Assembly (NCBI GenBank): GCA_016350165.1
Contig: CP066225.1
Location: forward strand, 1,860,001-1,924,000
From: Planctomycetota bacterium
GTDB lineage: Bacteria > Planctomycetota > Phycisphaerae > Phycisphaerales > Phycisphaeraceae
DNA length: 64,000 nucleotides
Direction: 5' to 3'
Positions within the stretch are counted from its first letter, which is position 1; every line of letters begins with the position of its first letter. Shown here piece by piece: positions 8,502-17,897 of this stretch. The translations under genes were made by a program, and so were the position numbers. The notes under the pieces were generated by a model that saw nothing but the letters and a program-made list of their open reading frames with translations, was not told the DNA's origin and made no database searches.

Positions 8502-11480
8502 ATGGCAAAAAAGAAAGCAACAAAGCGTAAAACGAAAAAGCAGTTAGAGCAGGAACGGCAGGATAAGCTGACCGCGTATCGGTTTATCGGCTGGGTAGCG
8601 CTTGGTGCGGTGTGGATCCTGGTATTGGCGTCGATGTTATCGTACAGCCCGGCAGACCCGCCGAACCCTGGATACGGCACGCCCAACGCGACACCTCACA
8701 ACTGGATCGGAAGTTTCGGTGCTGCACTGAGTAACAAGATTTTCTGGTATGCGGGCCCGGGTAGCTGGGTCGTTATGATCGGCGTTGGCTTGTGGCTTGG
8801 AATTATGGCTGTGGGCAAATCCGTGAATCAGATTCTTCTTCGCGGACTTGGTTTGATGCTGATGGCATTTGCACTGAGCTGCACAGCGACTGCGGTTGGC
8901 GCGAAGATTTGGGACCCAGCGATGGAACCTGAATCAAGTTTTGGTGGCTCCATCGCACGCGTTGTGTTTGAGAAATGGCTGGAGGGACCGTTTGCGACGC
9001 CGGGCACGTTGGTAATTATGCTGACGCTGTTCATGGTGGGTGCGGTTTTGACTGCGGATCAGTTGGTGCTTGCTGTGCCGATTTGGTTGGGCAGCAAATT
9101 GCGCAACGTTGTGTTCCCGAAAGTCGAGATTCCAACAGAGGTCTTGGGTGAGAAGGTTCGCGAGTTGAAGCCACGCTTTAGTCTGAGCAGTTTGTTCAAG
9201 AAGAAAGGCAAGGCTGGTCCGGGCGAAGTTGGCGGCGGCTTGAGACGTAAGAAGAAACGCGTTGATCTTGATGAGATTGATGAAGACGCAGGTGGGTATG
9301 CTGGCGTTGAATCGTTTGATGCGGATGTAAATCGTCTGCGTCCGAAGAAACACCACGATGAGGAAGATGAGTACGAATATGAGTATGAGGATGAAGAATA
9401 TGAGGAGGGTGATGATGAGTATGAGTACGAATATGAAGATGAAGAAGAAGATGGTGCTGATGCACCGGGCGCTTATGTAGAAAACAAGAAGAAGCCTAAG
9501 AAGTTTGATCCTGAGTCGATCCGTGAGAAGATCAAGAACATGCCGATCAATCAGGCGGTGAAACCGCGTGAGGGAACGGCGGAGCCACCACGTAGTCAGG
9601 AGATGGATCTGACGGGTTATAAATTCCCGGGTCTTGATTTGCTACAGGATGCGACGGGTAGCTTTACTGATGAGCAGGAACAGATTGTTCGCGAGCAAGC
9701 GATTCATCTCGAATCAGCGCTTAGAGAATATAAAATCAAGGGCGAGGTTGTTGGTATTGATACTGGCCCTGTGATTACGATGTTTGAAGTGAGACTTGCG
9801 CCGGGTACGAAGGTCGCACGCATTAATGCGGTGCAAAGTGACTTGGCTCGCGCGATGAAGGCGCAGAACATGCGTATCGTTTCAAATATGGCAGGTAAAG
9901 ATACGGTTGGGTTTGAGGTGCCGAACATTAAGAAGGAAGTTGTTCGGATTAAAGAGTTGATGACGCAGCCTGATGAAGGTGTGAAGAAGATGAAGTTGCC
10001 GATGTTCCTGGGTAAGGACGCATCGGGTGCGCCATTGATTGCAGACTTAAATGCGATGCCTCACATGCTGATTGCTGGTACGACTGGTTCTGGTAAGTCG
10101 GTGTGTATGAACTCGATCATTACTTCGTTTATTTATACGAAGCGGCCTGACGAATTGAAACTCGTTTTGGTTGACCCGAAGATGGTTGAGATGAGTATGT
10201 TCCGTGATATACCGCACTTGATGTGCCCGGTGGTTACGGAGATGAGTAAGGCTGCTGCGATTCTTGAGTGGGCAGTTACGAAGATGGATGAACGTTACGA
10301 ACTGCTTGCGGAGTGCGGTGTTCGTGATATTGCGTCTTACAATAAATTGGAGTGGGATGAGATTAAGGAACGGATGGAACCGGCGACGCCTGAGGCGGAA
10401 GCGCGGATTCCGAAGAAGTTGCCTTACCTTGTGATTGTTGTTGACGAGTTAGCTGACTTGATGATGACGAACAAGGAAGTGGAAGGCGCGATTGTTCGTA
10501 TTGCACAAAAGGCGCGTGCGGTTGGTATTCACTTGATATTGGCGACGCAGAGGCCACAGGCGAATGTTGTGACTGGTTTGATTAAGTCGAACATGCCTTG
10601 CCGCGTTGCGTTTAAGGTTGCGTCGGGTATGGACTCACGTATCGTGCTTGACCAGAAGGGCGGCGAGTTGCTGCTTGGTCATGGTGACATGCTGTTCTTG
10701 AGTCCGAGGACGAGTAAGATCACGCGTGCTCAGGGTTGCTTTGTTGATGACTTTGAAATTCGCAAGGCGGTTAAGTTCCTGAAGACGATCAGTCAACAAT
10801 CGTTTGAGCCTGCACTGGTTCAGATTCGTTCAGATGGTACGGTGCCTGACCCACGTGAGATGGAAGAGCGTCCGATCAATAAGCCTGGTTATAAAGAGTC
10901 GATGCTTGAGCATCATGATGATTTGTTTGATGATGCGGTGCGTGTTGTGCTTGAAAGTAAGCGTGGCAGTGTATCGCTGGTGCAACGGCGATTGGGTATT
11001 GGTTATGGCCGTGCGGCTCGCTTGATTGAGATGATGGAAGAGACTGGCATTCTTGGTAAATTTAAGGAAGGCAAGCCTCGTGAAGTATTCATGACGATTG
11101 AAGAGTGGCAGGCGATTAAAGCAGCAATGAAGAAGGAACAGGAAGAGGCCGAAGCGCTGAATAGACCTGTGACGAATCAGGAAGCTGCGGAACTTGAGAA
11201 AGATGCGAACCAAGAAGATAGTGTTTATGAAGAAGGCGAGGAGCCTTTTGAAGTTGAAGATGAGGAAGAGGAAGAAGTAGAAGACGAGGGGGAAGAAGAA
11301 GAGGGAGACGAGGAAGAGTACGAAGAAGAAGAAGAAGAAGAAGAAGAAGGGGATGATGAAGAGGAGTATGAATACGAGGAAGAAGAAGAGGGAGAAGATG
11401 ATGATGAGGAGGAGGAAGAAAACGATGAAGAGTATGAGTATGAAGAGGAAGAAGAAGAGGAAGAAGAGAACGCAGCATAA
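8502..11480 (+). CDS. ftsK: FtsK/SpoIIIE-type DNA translocase with acidic tail
   Basis: 992-residue membrane-anchored hexameric motor that pumps chromosomal DNA through the division septum and guides dimer resolution. Basic N-terminus, then four membrane helices at about 27-47, 90-110, 117-140 and 170-198. An acidic linker with E/D/Y repeats spans about 284-318. The motor carries Walker A GTTGSGKS at 526-533, LVLVDPKMVEMSMF, Walker B VVDELADLMM and ATQRPQANVVTGLIKSN. The winged-helix gamma domain for KOPS reading (SVSLVQRRLGIGYGRAARLI) is at about 806-870. From about residue 905 to the end the chain is almost wholly E, D and Y, which is unusual because gamma normally ends the protein. Start set at ATG 8502; an in-frame TTG at 8487 adds five residues. 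Confidence 0.95.
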   Translation: MAKKKATKRKTKKQLEQERQDKLTAYRFIGWVALGAVWILVLASMLSYSPADPPNPGYGTPNATPHNWIGSFGAALSNKIFWYAGPGSWVVMIGVGLWLGIMAVGKSVNQILLRGLGLMLMAFALSCTATAVGAKIWDPAMEPESSFGGSIARVVFEKWLEGPFATPGTLVIMLTLFMVGAVLTADQLVLAVPIWLGSKLRNVVFPKVEIPTEVLGEKVRELKPRFSLSSLFKKKGKAGPGEVGGGLRRKKKRVDLDEIDEDAGGYAGVESFDADVNRLRPKKHHDEEDEYEYEYEDEEYEEGDDEYEYEYEDEEEDGADAPGAYVENKKKPKKFDPESIREKIKNMPINQAVKPREGTAEPPRSQEMDLTGYKFPGLDLLQDATGSFTDEQEQIVREQAIHLESALREYKIKGEVVGIDTGPVITMFEVRLAPGTKVARINAVQSDLARAMKAQNMRIVSNMAGKDTVGFEVPNIKKEVVRIKELMTQPDEGVKKMKLPMFLGKDASGAPLIADLNAMPHMLIAGTTGSGKSVCMNSIITSFIYTKRPDELKLVLVDPKMVEMSMFRDIPHLMCPVVTEMSKAAAILEWAVTKMDERYELLAECGVRDIASYNKLEWDEIKERMEPATPEAEARIPKKLPYLVIVVDELADLMMTNKEVEGAIVRIAQKARAVGIHLILATQRPQANVVTGLIKSNMPCRVAFKVASGMDSRIVLDQKGGELLLGHGDMLFLSPRTSKITRAQGCFVDDFEIRKAVKFLKTISQQSFEPALVQIRSDGTVPDPREMEERPINKPGYKESMLEHHDDLFDDAVRVVLESKRGSVSLVQRRLGIGYGRAARLIEMMEETGILGKFKEGKPREVFMTIEEWQAIKAAMKKEQEEAEALNRPVTNQEAAELEKDANQEDSVYEEGEEPFEVEDEEEEEVEDEGEEEEGDEEEYEEEEEEEEEGDDEEEYEYEEEEEGEDDDEEEEENDEEYEYEEEEEEEEENAA

Positions 11481-11506
11481 TTTCTCGTAACATTTAATCA
11501 AAAAAT

Positions 11507-11541
11507 AAAGCCTCACAGTTGATCGCTGTGAGGCTTTTCTC
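11507..11541. terminator. Bidirectional terminator between ftsK and a PEP-CTERM gene
   Basis: 12-bp stem AAAGCCTCACAG / CTGTGAGGCTTT with a 7-nt loop. T-rich on the + side, and placed to serve both converging genes. Confidence 0.88.
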
Positions 11542-11580
11542 TTTTGGAGAAATGTAGTTAGTATGCTTTTTGTTTATTGA

Positions 11581-12324
11581 TTATTTACGGCGACGAAGCA
11601 GAGCGAGACCACCGAGGCCGAGAAGAGCGAGTGACGCTGGTTCAGGAACGGACATGCCGTTGATGGTGAGGTTATCGTAGTGGTAAACGCCTGCATAATT
11701 TGAAGCAGTGTCACCCCAGATGATGTTGACGCCTGTACCGTTTTTAGGTGCACCTGTACCGATTGGAGGTGATGGGTATACACCTGGGTCAGCGATTGTA
11801 GCGAGGATATCAGCACCGGTTACGTTTACCCAGTTAACGCCGTCAAATTTTTGCAGGTATTGTGAACCGCTTTTTTGTGCATCCTGACCTACGGTTGGAT
11901 CGCCAAGAATCCAGTCGAGATCGGTTTCATCAGTTTCAAAAACTTTGAACTGATCGTAGGTCGCCCAGTTCTGTCCACGATAGTCGTTTTCAGTTGAGAT
12001 GATCGCGTACTTGCCGGAGCCGTTTGTAATCCAGACATTAACGTAAGGCACGATATTGGTTGGACCTGATACTCGATCAAAGTCAACGGTTTGGATTGAG
12101 TCGAAGGACATGCCATCAAAGTAACTCGTACCGTAACCGACTTTTTGCCCACCCAGTGGTGTTGCACAGAGCGCACCGTCTTGAGCTAAATTTTCAGTGA
12201 TGCTTGGAGCGTCGCCTGTACCGTTCGCGTTACGAATAACGAATGGATCGAAGTCGATTGCGCTTGCGGTTGTTGGGATTGCGGCTGCACAGAGAACGAT
12301 AGATGAAAGGATAGCGCGTCTCAT
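11581..12324 (-). CDS. PEP-CTERM exported protein
   Basis: 247-residue exported protein of unknown function. The signal peptide is residues 1-22 (MRRAILSSIVLCAAAIPTTASA). The middle is hydrophilic, rich in N, G, D and T, with no domain I can name. The C-terminus is VPEPASLALLGLGGLALLRR plus K: motif, single membrane helix and basic tail of exosortase substrates. RBS TAGGAGG precedes ATG 12324. Codon use matches neighbours. It shares the ftsK terminator but is a separate transcript. The upstream leader contains ATCAG / CTGAT complementary segments. Function likely structural at the cell surface or matrix; that is inference from the sorting signal. Confidence 0.82.
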   Translation of the reverse strand: MRRAILSSIVLCAAAIPTTASAIDFDPFVIRNANGTGDAPSITENLAQDGALCATPLGGQKVGYGTSYFDGMSFDSIQTVDFDRVSGPTNIVPYVNVWITNGSGKYAIISTENDYRGQNWATYDQFKVFETDETDLDWILGDPTVGQDAQKSGSQYLQKFDGVNWVNVTGADILATIADPGVYPSPPIGTGAPKNGTGVNIIWGDTASNYAGVYHYDNLTINGMSVPEPASLALLGLGGLALLRRRK

Positions 12325-12669
12325 GGTTTCCTCCTACAGAATAAAGACGTTTAATTATGAATCGTTGTTTGGTATCAGCAGCTAGACTGATAGCGATTGC
12401 ATTTACTGTTCGATGTTGACGTAATAACATCACACGGCAAAAGCAGTGTGTTTTCAATTTTAGTTATAAGAACAAAACTACTTTTAGACGGGGTCTTTCT
12501 TCTCCTAGCAACCCAGCCATTATGGAGAGTAGTGTAATCGGGCAATTCCGAGATTCAAGTGCTTTGTCTGTATTTTTAACAATAATCTTCATATTATTGC
12601 GTAACAATACGAGCGAATTTATCTATTTTTACAGTTAAATAATAAAAGATTATTAAATATTAGTTTGTA
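12325..12669. other. Spacer between a PEP-CTERM gene and the DUF3891 gene
   Basis: 345 bases, very AT-rich from 12560 to 12660. It must hold the promoter of the PEP-CTERM gene on the minus strand. I see no clean promoter hexamers, terminator or RNA. Confidence 0.5.
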
Positions 12670-13488
12670 TTAATAGGGCATAATGCGATGCACAATGCGA
12701 TAGGTTGGCGCGTTGCCGAGCTGATCAAAAAGCTCTTCTGAAGTTTCGAAATGATCATGATCGAGGTTACGCGCATTGATGTTGATTGAGAAGAATGGTG
12801 GTTTGTATGGCCAGGGATCGAGACGAACGCCCCACTCATCATGCTTGTAGCGCATGACGACTTCGTTGATTGAATAGTTAACAGGTTCATCGAAACGCGC
12901 CCATGGCAATGCGCCGATGAGCATTAAGCTAACACGATCATTGAAGGAGAGAATGCGTTGAGCTAAGCGCAAGATAGGGCGTGTTAAGGCTTGATGATTT
13001 TCAGGTGGTTCTTCATCGCGCAGCCTTTCAATGGATCGATCTATCATACTGTCGGACCACGAGAGATATTCATCAACAAGTTTTTGATCGGAGATATTGC
13101 TTTTAGGTGACTTTGAAAAAATCCAACGAAAATGAAGTGTAATTAGAAGTGCTTGATAAAGATCTTTCTTCATTATTGAGTCGGTGCAATAGTGAAGATA
13201 TTTGAGATGCGTTTCGATGGGTAAGTTTAAAAAAGAATAGGGTTCGCCTTGTTCATTGATGAGGGGCTGGTATTTATGCATATGCCAACCGTCATCATGA
13301 TGTTCGGTTGCAGCAATGAGACGCTCCCAAAGATTATCAGGAATTTGATTTGGCTTGACCCAGTTTCTTACAAGCAAAGCAGTATGTCGCGCATGATCTG
13401 GCTGAAAGACGATGCGAAGTTTATTATCGGGTTGTGGAAGAATGATCATATGATTGCTTTGTAAATCTGCTTTGTGATTCTTATTCAT
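12670..13488 (-). CDS. DUF3891 family protein
   Basis: 272-residue soluble protein matching my memory of DUF3891: an N-terminal DHARHTALL segment (residues 31-39), then EHHDDGW at 62-68 and a histidine/aromatic-rich continuation with LHYCTDS and HFRWIF. The H..HHDDGW pattern suggests a helical, metal-binding, HD-like site, but no activity is established and I assign none. No signal peptide or membrane segment. The start at 13488 has no clear RBS; Met14 (MIILPQPDNK) is an alternative. The gene lies about 140 bases after the M3 peptidase gene on the same strand, with the peptidase terminator between, so it is probably a separate transcript. Confidence 0.7.
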   Translation of the reverse strand: MNKNHKADLQSNHMIILPQPDNKLRIVFQPDHARHTALLVRNWVKPNQIPDNLWERLIAATEHHDDGWHMHKYQPLINEQGEPYSFLNLPIETHLKYLHYCTDSIMKKDLYQALLITLHFRWIFSKSPKSNISDQKLVDEYLSWSDSMIDRSIERLRDEEPPENHQALTRPILRLAQRILSFNDRVSLMLIGALPWARFDEPVNYSINEVVMRYKHDEWGVRLDPWPYKPPFFSININARNLDHDHFETSEELFDQLGNAPTYRIVHRIMPY

Positions 13489-13585
13489 TATCGAACGATG
13501 TAGGAAATCACGTGCAAGGATTCATGAGGATGACGCTTGTATTGTGTCATGATATGCGTGTGGGTTTGAAGTGTGCAATAAAAAA

Positions 13586-13614
13586 CGCCCCTTAAATTAA
13601 GGAGCGTTGTGTTT
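13586..13614 (-). terminator. Terminator after the M3 oligopeptidase gene
   Basis: AACGCCCCTTAA / TTAAGGAGCGTT stem with one mismatch. On the minus strand it runs into TTTTTTATTG. Confidence 0.85.
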
Positions 13615-13629
13615 GTTTGTTGAATGTAA

Positions 13630-15351
13630 TTATTCAGGGAGTTTATCGAGTTCGGCTTCGACAAGGTCGATGAGCGGCTTGATTGTTTCAAGTGAGAAGT
13701 CGAAACGTATGCCTGCTGAGGCGAAGAGTTCGGGGAGAGGGCGTGTGCCGCCGAGAGAGAGCGCAGTGCGATAAAGTTGGAGCGCACGTGCGGGATCTTG
13801 CAGGTAAATGTTGTAGAGTTGGAGTGCACCAAGTTGGGCGATGCCGTATTCGATGTAGTAGAACGGTACATGGAAGAGGTGAAGTTGTGCGTGCCAACGC
13901 GCTTCTTTTGCAGCCTCATTGCCGGTGTAATCGACCATGCCGGTGGAGAAGCGATCGAGTATTTTTAGCCAGGCATCGAGACGCTGCTCGCGTGTGTGGT
14001 TTGGGTTGGTGTAGAGCCAATGCTGGAACTGATCGATGGTCGCGATCCACGGCAGAACTGAAAGAACACCCTCAAGATGCACACGTCGCGCGCGATCGGC
14101 ATCGACTTTATCTGGGTAGAATTCTTCGAGATACTCTTCAGCGAAAAGCTCCATGGACATGGATGCAACTTCACAGAATTCGAGTGGTGCGTGTTGCAGG
14201 AATACGAGTGGTTCGTTTTGTGATGCCCAGATGTAATGAAAAGCGTGGCCTGCTTCGTGGAGCATGGTTTCAACATCACGTTGAAGGCCTGCAGCGTTCA
14301 TGAAGATGAAAGGTTGCTTGGATTCACTGAGGGAAGCTTGGAAGCCGCCGGCTCGTTTGCCTTTGCGTGAATCCAGGTCGAGGTTACGACCCATCTTGAG
14401 CATTGAGTAATCATCGGCGAGAGATGGTGAGATTTGGTGGAAGATTGTTTTGCAGCCATCAACGAGACGTTGAACGTCAGATCTGTCGAAAGGCTGAAGT
14501 GGTTCACGGCCTAATGGATCAACTGATACATCCCATGGTTTAAGAGTATCTAAGCCGAGCTGCTTGGCGCGTTGTTCGTGCAGCTTCTTCATTAATGGAA
14601 CAACGGCGTTCTCAACTGCATCGGCAAAGTCGTGGCAGTGCTGAGGTGTGTAATCAAAACGACACCACGATTTCCAAAGATATTCACGGTAGTTTTCGCA
14701 ATCAGCATTAGATGCAATCTTCATGCGGTTTTCGAGCATATTCTCAAAGATCGTTTCGATTTTGTCACGATCCTCTACGCGCCTATTAGAGGTGAGTTCC
14801 CATGTATCCTGACGTACCTGACGATCAGTATCTTGGAGGAAACGCCCCATCTGTTGAAGGGTATATGTTTCACCTTGATATTCAACGGTCATTGCGCCGA
14901 TGGTCTGATCGTACTCTTTGTTGAGCTTTGCATCTTCGACTTGCAGGGGAATGTTATCTACACGATAGAGATCAACATCCATTTTCCAATCACGTGTGAG
15001 CAGGTCAAACTTTGGATCGGTTAGCTGCTCACGGAATGGGGATTCGAGATATTTGCGATGGAATTGATCCTGAAGTGGTTTAAGTTTTGGTGCGATATTT
15101 TCAACGAAGTGCATATATGCTTCTTCGATTTTTTTATCATCGGTGTGACATGCAAAGTCAATATTTTTACGTGACGCGTACTCGCCGAGCACGGCTTGAA
15201 GCTCGGAATTATCAGTTAGCCATTGCTCGAATTCTTCGAGCGTTGTGATTTCACGATCCAAAAGTTGCTGAATAACAGGTTCGATCTGCTGCCAATCTGA
15301 GCAGTCAAGATCTTGTGGTACATAATGACGAGTTGGGATTGTATCGGTCAT
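13630..15351 (-). CDS. M3 family oligoendopeptidase (PepF/thimet type)
   Basis: 573-residue cytoplasmic zinc metallopeptidase that cleaves short peptides. The zinc site is HEAGH at residues 365-369 in TMLHEAGHAFHYIW, with a glutamate about 25 residues further (E394 in EFCEVASMSME) as third ligand: the gluzincin layout of family M3. The helical N-terminal half and the length (560-600) match oligoendopeptidase F-like enzymes. The C-terminal region YYIEYGIAQLGALQLY is the substrate-covering segment conserved in the family. RBS GGAAGGAA precedes ATG 15351. No signal peptide, so intracellular peptide turnover is expected. Monocistronic with a terminator of its own. Confidence 0.93.
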   Translation of the reverse strand: MTDTIPTRHYVPQDLDCSDWQQIEPVIQQLLDREITTLEEFEQWLTDNSELQAVLGEYASRKNIDFACHTDDKKIEEAYMHFVENIAPKLKPLQDQFHRKYLESPFREQLTDPKFDLLTRDWKMDVDLYRVDNIPLQVEDAKLNKEYDQTIGAMTVEYQGETYTLQQMGRFLQDTDRQVRQDTWELTSNRRVEDRDKIETIFENMLENRMKIASNADCENYREYLWKSWCRFDYTPQHCHDFADAVENAVVPLMKKLHEQRAKQLGLDTLKPWDVSVDPLGREPLQPFDRSDVQRLVDGCKTIFHQISPSLADDYSMLKMGRNLDLDSRKGKRAGGFQASLSESKQPFIFMNAAGLQRDVETMLHEAGHAFHYIWASQNEPLVFLQHAPLEFCEVASMSMELFAEEYLEEFYPDKVDADRARRVHLEGVLSVLPWIATIDQFQHWLYTNPNHTREQRLDAWLKILDRFSTGMVDYTGNEAAKEARWHAQLHLFHVPFYYIEYGIAQLGALQLYNIYLQDPARALQLYRTALSLGGTRPLPELFASAGIRFDFSLETIKPLIDLVEAELDKLPE

Positions 15352-15522
15352 GCGGATTCCTTCCAGATCGCAGAATTTGCTGTTGTATTATCGGCTTGCG
15401 GCGTGTTGTGTATTGAAATACAGGCACTGCAAGACGAGCGTATTTTATGTGATATTACACCACAGCAATAAAAATAACTGGGAGCGAGAAGAAATCAAGC
15501 GTAGAAAGTTGGGATGTAGTGG

Positions 15523-16785
15523 TTAAGGATTGGCAGAGATGCGTACAAATGAGATAGTACCGGGGCCGTATTTACCTTCGTCGCCGGTGATGGCTATTAA
15601 TGAATGGTCATTGATACGGTGAAGCGTTAAGCCTTCGGGACGATCGCCTACTTCAGCTTTTGCAATGAATACAGGAGCTAAAGGGTTTGTGATGTCATAA
15701 ACGACCAGACAATCGCCACGTTCAGCAGCGACGACGGCGATCATGCGTGAACCGAGGCGAGCGAGTTTAACTGCTTCGGGTTCGCGTCTCTTGGTTGGCT
15801 TTTTTGCTGAGATATCAGGGCGAATATCAATGCGTTTGAGAAATACAGGATCGTGATTGAGATTATTGGGATCAACCCAGATGAGTTGGCATGATTGCCC
15901 GCCGAGGTTACCGAGCTTATCAAAGTTGCCTTCTTCTGCGATTGCAATCAGGCAACCAATCCGATTGGGGTTATTGGGATGAAGCACGTTGTCGATAATG
16001 TCGAGACCATCAGGGCCGCTGTTGATGGAGAGGGCTGAGGCAATTGCTATTTGTGGTTTGCCTTGAAGATTGACTAATACAACAGCGTCGTTCTCCTGAC
16101 ATGTCACTGCAGCAAAGCGAGATTGGGGATCGATCGCGACAAATTCAGGCTCGATGATCCCGAGTGGACGACCAAGGTGTTTGTCTAAATCTGCTAGTGT
16201 TAACAGTGGCAAATCTGGATCTGCTGCGGTTCGATTTAAATCGAAGCTTGTCAGGTCTATTAACTGGATAGAAGCTTCTGTTTCGGGATGGCCCTCCGCT
16301 TCACAGGCGATGATTGCGTATTTGCCGTCTGGTGAAATTGCGATTGAGTCAGGATGTTGGCCGACGGTTTGATTGAGAAGCCATTTACCTCTGGATGAAG
16401 CGCGGAGATCGAACGCGATGACTCTACCAGGCTCGCCGATTTGCCTGCTTAATACTGCAACAAATGCGACGGGTAATTGTGGATGAATTGCAACACTGGT
16501 TGGTTCATAGACGGTGAATGGACCTTGGTTGCCGGGCAATTCATCGTCATAATCAAATTCAATGAGCTTTGGATTGGCAGGGTCATCGAGTTGATAAAGA
16601 TCGAGAGTTTTCCAATGAGGATTAGTAACCGCGAGAAGGTTTTCTGATTTGCAGTACTGAACAATCTCAGCTGTGAATGCGGAGACATTGATAGTCTTGA
16701 TCGATTCAACAGTTATCGCTGATTGAGCAGCAAGTGTTGATGCGATAAAAATCAGAGGCGCGATGAATGGTAATACTTTTTTCAT
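15523..16785 (-). CDS. Secreted beta-propeller protein (choice-of-anchor-I-like)
   Basis: 420-residue exported protein. Signal peptide residues 1-22 (MKKVLPFIAPLIFIASTLAA). The mature chain repeats propeller blades: VAIHPQLPVAFVAV, SIAISPDGKYAIIACE, FVAIDPQSRFAAVTCQ, with VLVNLQGK and VVYDITNPLAPVFI between them. Such 'SPDGKY' blades occur in seven-bladed propellers of the LVIVD / choice-of-anchor I group. Ligand and activity are not readable from sequence; phytase-like or scaffold roles are both possible. No PEP-CTERM tail, so it is periplasmic or released. It is followed on the same strand by the pseudopilin-like gene 40 bases upstream, so the two may share a transcript. Confidence 0.68.
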   Translation of the reverse strand: MKKVLPFIAPLIFIASTLAAQSAITVESIKTINVSAFTAEIVQYCKSENLLAVTNPHWKTLDLYQLDDPANPKLIEFDYDDELPGNQGPFTVYEPTSVAIHPQLPVAFVAVLSRQIGEPGRVIAFDLRASSRGKWLLNQTVGQHPDSIAISPDGKYAIIACEAEGHPETEASIQLIDLTSFDLNRTAADPDLPLLTLADLDKHLGRPLGIIEPEFVAIDPQSRFAAVTCQENDAVVLVNLQGKPQIAIASALSINSGPDGLDIIDNVLHPNNPNRIGCLIAIAEEGNFDKLGNLGGQSCQLIWVDPNNLNHDPVFLKRIDIRPDISAKKPTKRREPEAVKLARLGSRMIAVVAAERGDCLVVYDITNPLAPVFIAKAEVGDRPEGLTLHRINDHSLIAITGDEGKYGPGTISFVRISANP

Positions 16786-16824
16786 AGCGAATTTATCTTC
16801 GTATTTGTATTGCCTAACCGAGAG

Positions 16825-17664
16825 TTAGTCTGTTGCTGCTGAGTATGGTTCCCAGATTACATCACGTTTATTCCAGTCGTTAAGATTTTCATCTTCACGT
16901 GTGATGACGTAATTTTGTGTAAAGTGAGCGGCGTGACCGTCGGCAAAGACGAGGTGCCCGCCGTTGTTATGACGACCCGCGAAACGTTTCCAGTCAGCAC
17001 GCCCTCGGCCTAATTCGCTTTCATCAATATCATCGAAGTATGGATTATCTGCATCAACCTCTTCCTTTGTGGTGCGTAATTCGAGCATTAAAACAGTGCT
17101 TGAAGCATTAAGGAGGTTGTCGACCATGACACGACACTCTGGGTTATGCTTGAAGGATGAGGATTGGTTACGACGATTTGGAATTGAATTATTCAGTTCT
17201 GAGTTCGCAACGTATGTAAAGTAGTAGAAGCCAGAGCCTGCATTGTATGGTGCGTTGGCTGGTGGTGTTGCTGAAGGATCGATAAAGATTGAATCATCCT
17301 CGGTCAGAATAAGATCTGAATTTGTGCCTGCTTTTGCAGAAATTTCACGGTACTTTGGCTGACCAACATAGGTTGGCACAAGGTTACCCCACCATTTATC
17401 GTGAGTAAGCCCGTTATAACCTTTTTTGACTGCACCGGGTTCCTTTTCACCTTCCCACGGAACGAGACCGCGCTCATCTTGCGTGGCCATGGTGATGCCG
17501 AGCCCCCACTGCCGCAAGTTGGACATTGATTTGAGTGCCTGTGCGGTATTACGAGCAGAACCAAGGGCTGGAAGAAGAATACCGATTAGCAATGCTATGA
17601 TTGAAATAACTACAAGCAATTCAATAAGTGTGAAGGCACGTGCGCGGGTTTGATGTGAAGACAT
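16825..17664 (-). CDS. Pseudopilin-like protein (type II N-terminal methylation domain)
   Basis: 279-residue protein. The short basic leader MSSHQTRARA is followed by [18 protein letters not shown], the prepilin-peptidase cleavage and N-methylation signal (cut before F, E at +5). The C-terminal half ends with HNNGGHLVFADGHAAHF, the 'DGH' motif of the large planctomycete DUF1559-like pseudopilin family. Such proteins are thought to be type II secretion or pilus minor pilins; the individual role is unknown. I start at ATG 17664 with GGAG upstream, because an earlier in-frame Met at 17778 would put 38 residues in front of the leader. It lies just upstream of the beta-propeller gene on the same strand. 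Confidence 0.85.
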   Translation of the reverse strand: MSSHQTRARAFTLIELLVVISIIALLIGILLPALGSARNTAQALKSMSNLRQWGLGITMATQDERGLVPWEGEKEPGAVKKGYNGLTHDKWWGNLVPTYVGQPKYREISAKAGTNSDLILTEDDSIFIDPSATPPANAPYNAGSGFYYFTYVANSELNNSIPNRRNQSSSFKHNPECRVMVDNLLNASSTVLMLELRTTKEEVDADNPYFDDIDESELGRGRADWKRFAGRHNNGGHLVFADGHAAHFTQNYVITREDENLNDWNKRDVIWEPYSAATD

Positions 17665-17844
17665 TGGTAGGCTCCATAGACAATAAAAATAAACGATCTG
17701 TAATTCAGGTGGAAACATGATGGCATTTAGATGTTTGTGCAGCGTCATGTGTAAGTTAGATTCACATGAGCGTGTCATGATTTTGATAGTGACGTGTAAG
17801 TAAGTACCCTGCGAAACTTCAGGGAGATGGATCTGTGGGCAAAT

Positions 17845-17874
17845 AAAAAAGCTGACACGTAATGTGACAGCTTT
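17845..17874 (-). terminator. Terminator after a PEP-CTERM gene
   Basis: AAAAAAGCTGACAC / GTGACAGCTTT, one mismatch, 5-nt loop. On the minus strand it reads into TTTTTTATTT. Member of a set of look-alike terminators (also 18914, 20226, 21205). Confidence 0.85.
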
Positions 17875-17897
17875 GAAGTTCGCTTTATGTGACGTTA

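Noticed and set aside
10830-11516. 228-codon minus-strand frame opposite the end of ftsK, very Phe/Leu-rich
   Set aside because: It is the mirror of the GAA/GAG/GAT acidic tail of ftsK (TTC/CTC/ATC codons) and has no start signals.
13683-14303. 206-codon + frame opposite the M3 peptidase gene
   Set aside because: Arg/Cys/Val-rich mirror of the peptidase gene, whose zinc motif is clear on the minus strand.
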